The notes under the pieces were generated by a model. That model had not been told where the DNA came from, made no database searches, and was given only the letters and a program-made list of their open reading frames with translations. Of a stretch of 64,000 nucleotides of DNA, positions 58,860-64,000 are shown one piece after another. Positions within the stretch are counted from its first letter, which is position 1. Each line of letters opens with the position of its first letter. Source of the stretch: Schistocephalus solidus (Eukaryota > Platyhelminthes > Cestoda > Diphyllobothriidea > Diphyllobothriidae); assembly GCA_017591395.1 (NCBI GenBank), contig WEDG01001065.1, positions 1-64,000 of the forward strand. Reading direction: 5' to 3'. The translations under genes and the position numbers were made by a program.

Positions 58860-59260
58860 CTTGTAAGTCTGTGGTTTATGTACACGAAGTGGTACCGACA
58901 AATACAGAGGAAACTGAGACGGTAATTTCTGGTTTGTCAACCATCGTCAGTTAGTCATACCCACTCAGGGTTTTTTTGTTGAGGGAGGGAGCTGGCCTTG
59001 GAACCAGCGTTATTTGGTCGCTGAGCGCTAAGGAGTGCGACGCTCTCTCATTGAGCCCCTAACCCGTTGTCGTCGGGAGTATTAACTATGTTAGAGGGAC
59101 GCTCACCGTTCAGGTTATGAAGCGTGCCTCGGATCTCAATCTAGATCCCTCACAGGCGGTCACATAGCGACTAGTAGTATATGTAGATAAGGTTGTACCG
59201 AAAAACAACAAGGAGACCGGGTTGGTCATTTCTGACCTATTAGCAGTCGTTAGTCTCTAT
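58860..59260 (-). mobile_element. Two decayed tRNA-derived SINE copies (minus)
   Basis: On the minus strand, 59080-58990 shows GGCTCAATGAGAGAGCG (A-box-like) and GGTTCCAAGGCC (B-box-like), followed by GACTAACTGACGATGGTTGAC and AAACCAGAAATTACCGTCTC, a diverged SINE body. At 59250-59190 ACTAACGACTGCTAATAGGTC and AGAAATGACCAACCCGGTCTCC match the SINE body of 24985-25065. The orientation is opposite to the copies at 25 kb. Confidence 0.55.
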
Positions 59261-61000
59261 GTTATCCAGTTAAGTCAGTGCGATGAGTCTGTCTTCTGAG
59301 TTGGATAAAAATAACTGTATTAGTGCATACACGCAGTTACACTCAGACTTTCCACCAAATGCTTTCACGAACTCAATAAATAATGTAACGTACTCATTTT
59401 CGGTTTACTGGTGCTCGCAGGGCCAGCCGTGTTTCTTAAAAATGTTTCCTGATAGTTGTTTTACAGAAAGCCATAAAATTTTAAAAAAATAATTGACAAT
59501 GAAACTTTGTTCGTTGTAGGATAATTACTGCCGGCCTTTGCAGCAATGGGTTGCGTTGAAGAGTGGTTCCAGTTGAGATCCTTTTCTAACGTATCGACAT
59601 AGTCGCAATTCTTTTAAATGGTCCTGGTGTTCCAATTCTAACAAACTGTGCCACCGAATTTCGTTACATGTACCGCATGTTCTTTCGTAATTATCCCCTG
59701 CCATTTCTCAGTACAGCGTACTTTCGTTATTTTTCATCTTTTCCGTTTTGTCGGTAAACTATGAGACGACAAATAGGCAGAGGCAGTAAAAAGATAGCTG
59801 CGAAGGGGTGAAAATGCGTTTTTGGAGTGAGGATTATCCCGCTCATTCATCTCGTAGAGTCTCTCAATTTAATATTCCACTCGAAACCTCATCCCAAGGG
59901 AAACCTAATCCGTTTCATTAATAGTTGACCGTTATTCATGTTCTGTTTTAACATATCCGGTGGGCATGAATCCAGTTAGACCCCAGCATGAACCCTCGAT
60001 TCTTCACTCCCGATGCGGGTGGAGGTCGAGTAAGCATTCTTATTGGGATATTCTATTTAGCTTAAATACAACCAAAGTTTATTAACCTTTTAAAGAAATT
60101 GGGATCTTAAACAAAAATAAAACGCCAGCCAGTCACAGGATCCACCAGGCGCGGAAGGTATTAGAACCCAGAACTTTCCTCTCCATGATAGGAGCCGAAT
60201 TTGTGTTTGTGCTGTCAAAACCTCCAAGTTAATTACCAAATCAGACCATTTGCGCCTTAATTTCTTTTTTTTATCCTGGTAATCCATGTTAACTTGACTG
60301 AAAATCTCACTCGTTATGCTATTTTTGCCAGAAAAACAACGTTTTGCCTTCTTATGTTATGCTGATTATTTAGATGACAGTATATCGGCTTGCAGCCTAG
60401 GCATTAGCTCGGAGTAACCTTCACACCATCACAGCTTTCTAAATATCTCTCCACATCGTTGAAGAATATGTAATTAACAACAAAGACCAGAAGTTTAGTT
60501 ATTGTTAAGTATATTCGTTGCCTCTGACAGAATTTTGGAGTTCGGATTTTCTATTTCATAAACTCAAAATACACTTCAGCATTACTGTTCCGCCAATCCA
60601 TTTCCTTTTGAAAGTTTTTTACTGTTCGCAGTCATGTTGAACTGAGTGAACAATCGGTGAAGATGATGCAGAGCTTAGTCTTTTTGTAAAAGGCTTTTCA
60701 GCGCTTTTGTCTCAACTACCTTCAGACTTCAGGGGAATTAGTTAAAGTTCTGTGAATATTCCCATGTTAAGCTGGAAAAGTCAATTCCACAAACACGTGT
60801 TTTCAGTACTTCACCATCAAGCCTATGCAGTTACATTGATAATGAAAATGTGAGAGTGGGCAGGGTTTATTAATGTTTTATAGTTAATAATCAGCATTCT
60901 CGTGCCGCCCACATGGCGAGGTTTGCATGTTGATGACATTGGGACTGTCAAGGGGGTGGAGCGACGTGTGATCACCGCCTGAAGTCGGCGTCAGGCACGG
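59261..61000. other. Unassigned spacer
   Basis: AT-rich with short frames only. No recognised gene or repeat. Confidence 0.45.
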
Positions 61001-61003
61001 AAT

Positions 61004-61034
<31 letters not shown>

Positions 61035-61037
61035 GAG
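61004..61037. repeat. (GA)n microsatellite
   Basis: About 34 bp of GA with one C interruption. Confidence 0.95.
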
Positions 61038-61139
61038 TGCGCGCTTATATTAGCCTCTTCTGACAGCACAGCAATGGATTCGTTAGTCTTATAGCCTCTG
61101 CCTCGGCTGTTGATAACAGCCTTTGGCGTAGGCCCTTAG

Positions 61140-61450
61140 AGAAGCTGGCTGGTGACCGGCGACAACCTGAAAGGCTCCGTTTGGATCGACTCGGTGATTA
61201 GTATCAACTAGCTGTGTGAGAAGCGAACTCGAACTCGATCTAGCTTCACCTATGCTTGGTCAGGCGGGTATGTGTTCATGTACCCTCTTTTCTAGGTGCC
61301 TCGCTTTACGGCCAATGTATCCCGCTCCATAGGAGCAAGTGAACGAGTAAATACACATAGAGTTGATCTTCAACAGGAGTCGGTCTTCATCTCCCAAGCG
61401 TAGGAGGGGACAGTTCGTGAAGAATAGACATACGTTCGCTGCTGGGGAAG
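61140..61450 (-). mobile_element. Penelope-like element GIY-YIG domain fragment (minus)
   Basis: On the minus strand an open frame reads LGDEDRLLLKINSMCIYSF, TCSYGAGYIGRKARHLEKR, VHEHIPA, then a TGA where Trp is expected, SIGEARSSSSSLLTQLVDTN and HRVDPNGAFQVV. GAGYIGRKAR corresponds to the Y-x-G-x-T-x-R core of GIY-YIG nucleases. The phrase after the stop parallels LPAWLRRGEAK...SGHRVNSSETF at 23.6 kb. Only one premature stop over about 100 codons, so this is among the better-kept PLE pieces. Confidence 0.8.
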
Positions 61451-61564
61451 CGCTCGCGATCGCTCATTAGTTGAGTTTGCGCATTCACGTGTTCGGTGGT
61501 TTTCCTTGGTGCACAAGAGCAAATGTATCTTTCTGACGGCATTCAGTGTGTTTCAAGTGCCTTA

Positions 61565-62700
61565 AAAAGGTTCATCAGCGAATTAACGGCACTCCCGTAG
61601 GCTCCCTCTTCACGCCTGATTGCTTAAGTGGTCGTTGGACGGATAGAACACTTGGTGCTCATCAAGTGTAAACCAAAGTTCTGGATTTTTTATGTCGAAG
61701 AAACGTCTTTTCTTGTCAAAAAATTCGACATTGAGCACATCAAAGCATTGCTGAACTCAGTTAACCCGAATATAAAATTAACGATGGAAGCTGAAACAAA
61801 CAAACGAATTCCCTTCCACAATGTCCTTGAACGTCGGTGCGCATCTGGGCTACTGCAAACTAAACTGTTCAGAAAAGCAACCAGCACAAAGCAGAGACTG
61901 TACCCCAACTGCAATCACCCTCTGGCTCACAAAAGTAACCACGTCAGGCCTCTAGTGCCAAGAGCTGAAACAAATTGCAACACGCCAGCTGACAAAACAG
62001 CTGAACGGCAATACCTTCATGAGGTCTTCCAAACGAATGCATGCGCAGGCTATTTTGTCAAGCAAAACAAGCGCCCAGTGAGCAGACGAAGGTCAAAAGA
62101 GCAACAACCCGACGTCTGGAATGCCCATTCCCTACAGAAAATAAGTATTAGAGGTTGTCACTTGACTGTTGCAACTCGCCGGAGTAAGCATAGCCCATCA
62201 ACCCTAGGCAACAATTCTTTGCCTTGTGATTCAGCATAAGCATTCAAGGTCAGATACCGAAACCTCGGCAGTTGTCTGCCAAATATGTTGCAATGCTGAG
62301 GACTGCAACTACACCGGGGAAACTGGACAAAAACTGCAGCCCCACTGAAATGATGGAAAATAGGCAACTTTGAGGCTAGACCCGATTTCGCAGCTGGCAA
62401 ATGGTACTGGCGAACCTAGCCAAAACTTTGATATTCAAGGAGTTGCCGTCTTAGGCCGAAGCGCCTTAAAAACAGAACGACTCCCACTTAAGGCATGGTA
62501 TTCAGATACGAACCCTATCAACAGGCATTTAGTTCTTCCAGCTACTTAAAAAGTCCAGCGTCATTACAAACATAAAAACCAGGACAAGATGCTCACATTG
62601 AACTGAAGAAATCCAAACAAACACGGCCCCGAGGCGGTAGAGCACGCGTAACACCAGCGGCTGTAGAGCGCCAAAAACATATGTAAAAGGTTAAGACGGA
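61565..62700 (+). mobile_element. Penelope-like element: RT palm to GIY-YIG (plus)
   Basis: From 61600 the text corresponds to the GSP-L-GLIAE block, then KPKFWIFYVEETS (61670-61710), DIEHIKALLNSVNP, GLLQTKLFRKATSTKQ, HPLAHKSNHVR and TPADKTAERQYL: the palm-thumb of PLE reverse transcriptase. The catalytic YVDD box is YVEE, so both aspartates are changed to glutamate. Downstream CNYTGETGQKLQ (62315) is the GIY-YIG core, followed by RLPLKAWYSDTNPINRHL (62480). An in-frame TAG precedes the palm block. It lies head-on to the minus PLE at 61140-61450. Confidence 0.85.
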
Positions 62701-62889
62701 GAACGAAGAGAAAAACTAGGCAAGTCCAAGACCGACTTTCTCGCTCAGGTAGTTAAAATTCCCATCGAGTTTCTGCATTAAATGTTTTGAAAAGGGAGAG
62801 CCGACTAAGTTCTTCGGAAGGTCAACAACAGGAAAAATTTGTTTTGGATTAACAATTTCAGTTTCTCAGAATAAAGTATTTGGTTTACT

Positions 62890-63650
62890 TGATGGTTACT
62901 TACACTGTGGTTGCCTGCGCTTTTGCAGTTGAAGCCTCATCTTGAAGAAGACAAGGCGAGGATCCGTCCGGCAGTTAGCACCGCACATCACCTTGGTCAG
63001 CCGCACGCCGTGATGGTCCCATCACCCCCGAACGGAAACGTATTCCATCAGATTGGGAGGCAGAATGTGGGAATCAGTATCAGACTGCCTTCCGTGCAGT
63101 CTTTCAAAAAGCTACGATCTTTGCTGTGGCAGCCACTGATCCCATAGCGATCATAACCCCCCCCACCCACCCAGGCAGCAGGGTCTGTGTCGACGCGGGC
63201 TCTGAAGTCTCCAAACACAAGCAAATTATCCGTCTTCGACACAGTTGCTAAACGGGCGCACTGGATTTCGTAGAACTTGACGTTTAATGTCGTGAGAACT
63301 AATTATTTGGGGGTGGGGCTAGGCGTTAACGATGGCGGTGACTTTGTCCCCACGAAGAGGCAGTCTCAGAGTCATGAGACGATCATTGACACATTACTGC
63401 AGGTAGGATAGCCAACATATGAAGTCGTCAACGATGGTAAACGTGACTCCGGTGCCGCGTTGCTCTGTCGTTGAAGGTTCGTCCAAGAAAAAGGTGTAGG
63501 TGGCACCCGCCTTATTTAGTTGTCCCGGTTTAGGGAGAATGGCACTGTTAGCCAACGACTGCAGCTGTCCCCACCTTCCCGGTCGCTTCGCCATTGGAAT
63601 TTCAAAAGTAAAATGAACATCCTAGGCTACCAGATTGAGCAGCGTTTCAC
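62890..63650 (-). mobile_element. RTE-like retrotransposon endonuclease fragment (minus)
   Basis: On the minus strand: GQLNKAGATYTFFLDEP (63500), VNDRLMTLRLPLRGDKVTAI (about 63330-63390), DNLLVFGDFRARVDTDPAAW (63170-63230, GDFN changed to GDFR), and RTDPRLVFFKMRLQLQKRRQ (62925-62980). These are successive blocks of the RTE endonuclease domain, the same family as at 36195. Frames change between blocks. The RT is missing, so this is a truncated and decayed copy. Confidence 0.8.
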
Positions 63651-64000
63651 TTGCACGGGGATGGAGACGGCGGTGGGTGTTTCGCATACTGTTTAGACCG
63701 CATTTTGCGTCCTAAATTAATGATAAGTTTATTTATGGAATGTTTTGCGGACAATTGCAGGGCTCTTATTTTAGCCAACCAGGGGGTAAACAGTGCTGCT
63801 ATTAAATAGGTTTTCTTATTCAAAAGTTTATTATGAGTAAAAAATTATGTATAGTGGGAAAACTATCTAAAATTATCCTTCGATGCCCACAGGAATTTAT
63901 GGCATCCTTTCCGTGGAACATTTTGTTCCAGATAGGAAGGGAGTTTGAGGATAAATTCAGGGGCCACCCGACGTGATGAAATACACTCCGGACCCCTCCG
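63651..64000. other. Window end, nothing recognised
   Basis: No supported feature. A 3' or 5' continuation of the RTE fragment is possible but not visible. Confidence 0.4.

Noticed and set aside
1..64000. CRISPR array, rRNA genes or phage features
   Set aside because: No regularly spaced short direct repeats, no rRNA-like sequence, and gene structure with introns is eukaryotic.

Overview
This window looks like repeat-rich nuclear DNA from a flatworm. The best guess is a large-genome tapeworm such as a diphyllobothriidean; a trematode is not excluded. The reasons are long introns packed with retroelements, an RTE-type non-LTR element whose RT ends in a C2H2 zinc finger, several Penelope-like elements (PLEs) with GIY-YIG endonuclease remains and hammerhead-ribozyme-like ends, a Merlin (ISXO2-type) transposase, and tRNA-derived SINEs. 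The species assignment is inference from these element types.

The left part (1-18 kb) is a graveyard of mobile elements. A CR1/Jockey-like 3' end (1-984) abuts a decayed Ty3/gypsy element on the minus strand (985 to about 3722). A PLE 3' end follows (about 3810-4230), then a near full-length but dead CR1-like element (5115-9392). A broken Merlin transposase lies at 12211-13249, a 1-kb ACT-type microsatellite at 13984-14966, and a degraded gag-protease fragment at 16230-16975.

The centre (18.2-46.6 kb, minus strand) is best explained as one gene of about 28.4 kb with five coding exons: 46600-43379, 34683-33021, 23427-21304, 20911-20354 and 18483-18187. Every proposed junction is phase 0, and the joins rebuild Ig beta-strands and a fibronectin III domain. 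The product would be about 2,620 residues: a signal peptide, many Ig-like domains, a divergent von Willebrand A-like domain apparently without an intact metal site, one FN3 domain, one transmembrane helix and a short tail. I do not recognise it as a known family. Exons 2 and 4 carry lesions (a net +1 nucleotide, and three in-frame stops), so it is either a young pseudogene or affected by assembly errors. Its introns hold PLE, RTE, SINE, GTTAGG-like and tandem-repeat material.

The right part (46.6-64 kb) contains a second gene on the plus strand: a two-exon HAND-type bHLH transcription factor (51155-51454 joined to 58195-58536, 213 residues, phase 0 splice). Its intron holds two palindromic AT-rich MITE-like elements of about 570 bp. 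Around it are RTE RT and endonuclease fragments (48760-49965 and 62890-63650), SINE copies, and a head-on pair of PLE fragments (61140-62700). No rRNA, CRISPR or confident functional tRNA gene was seen.
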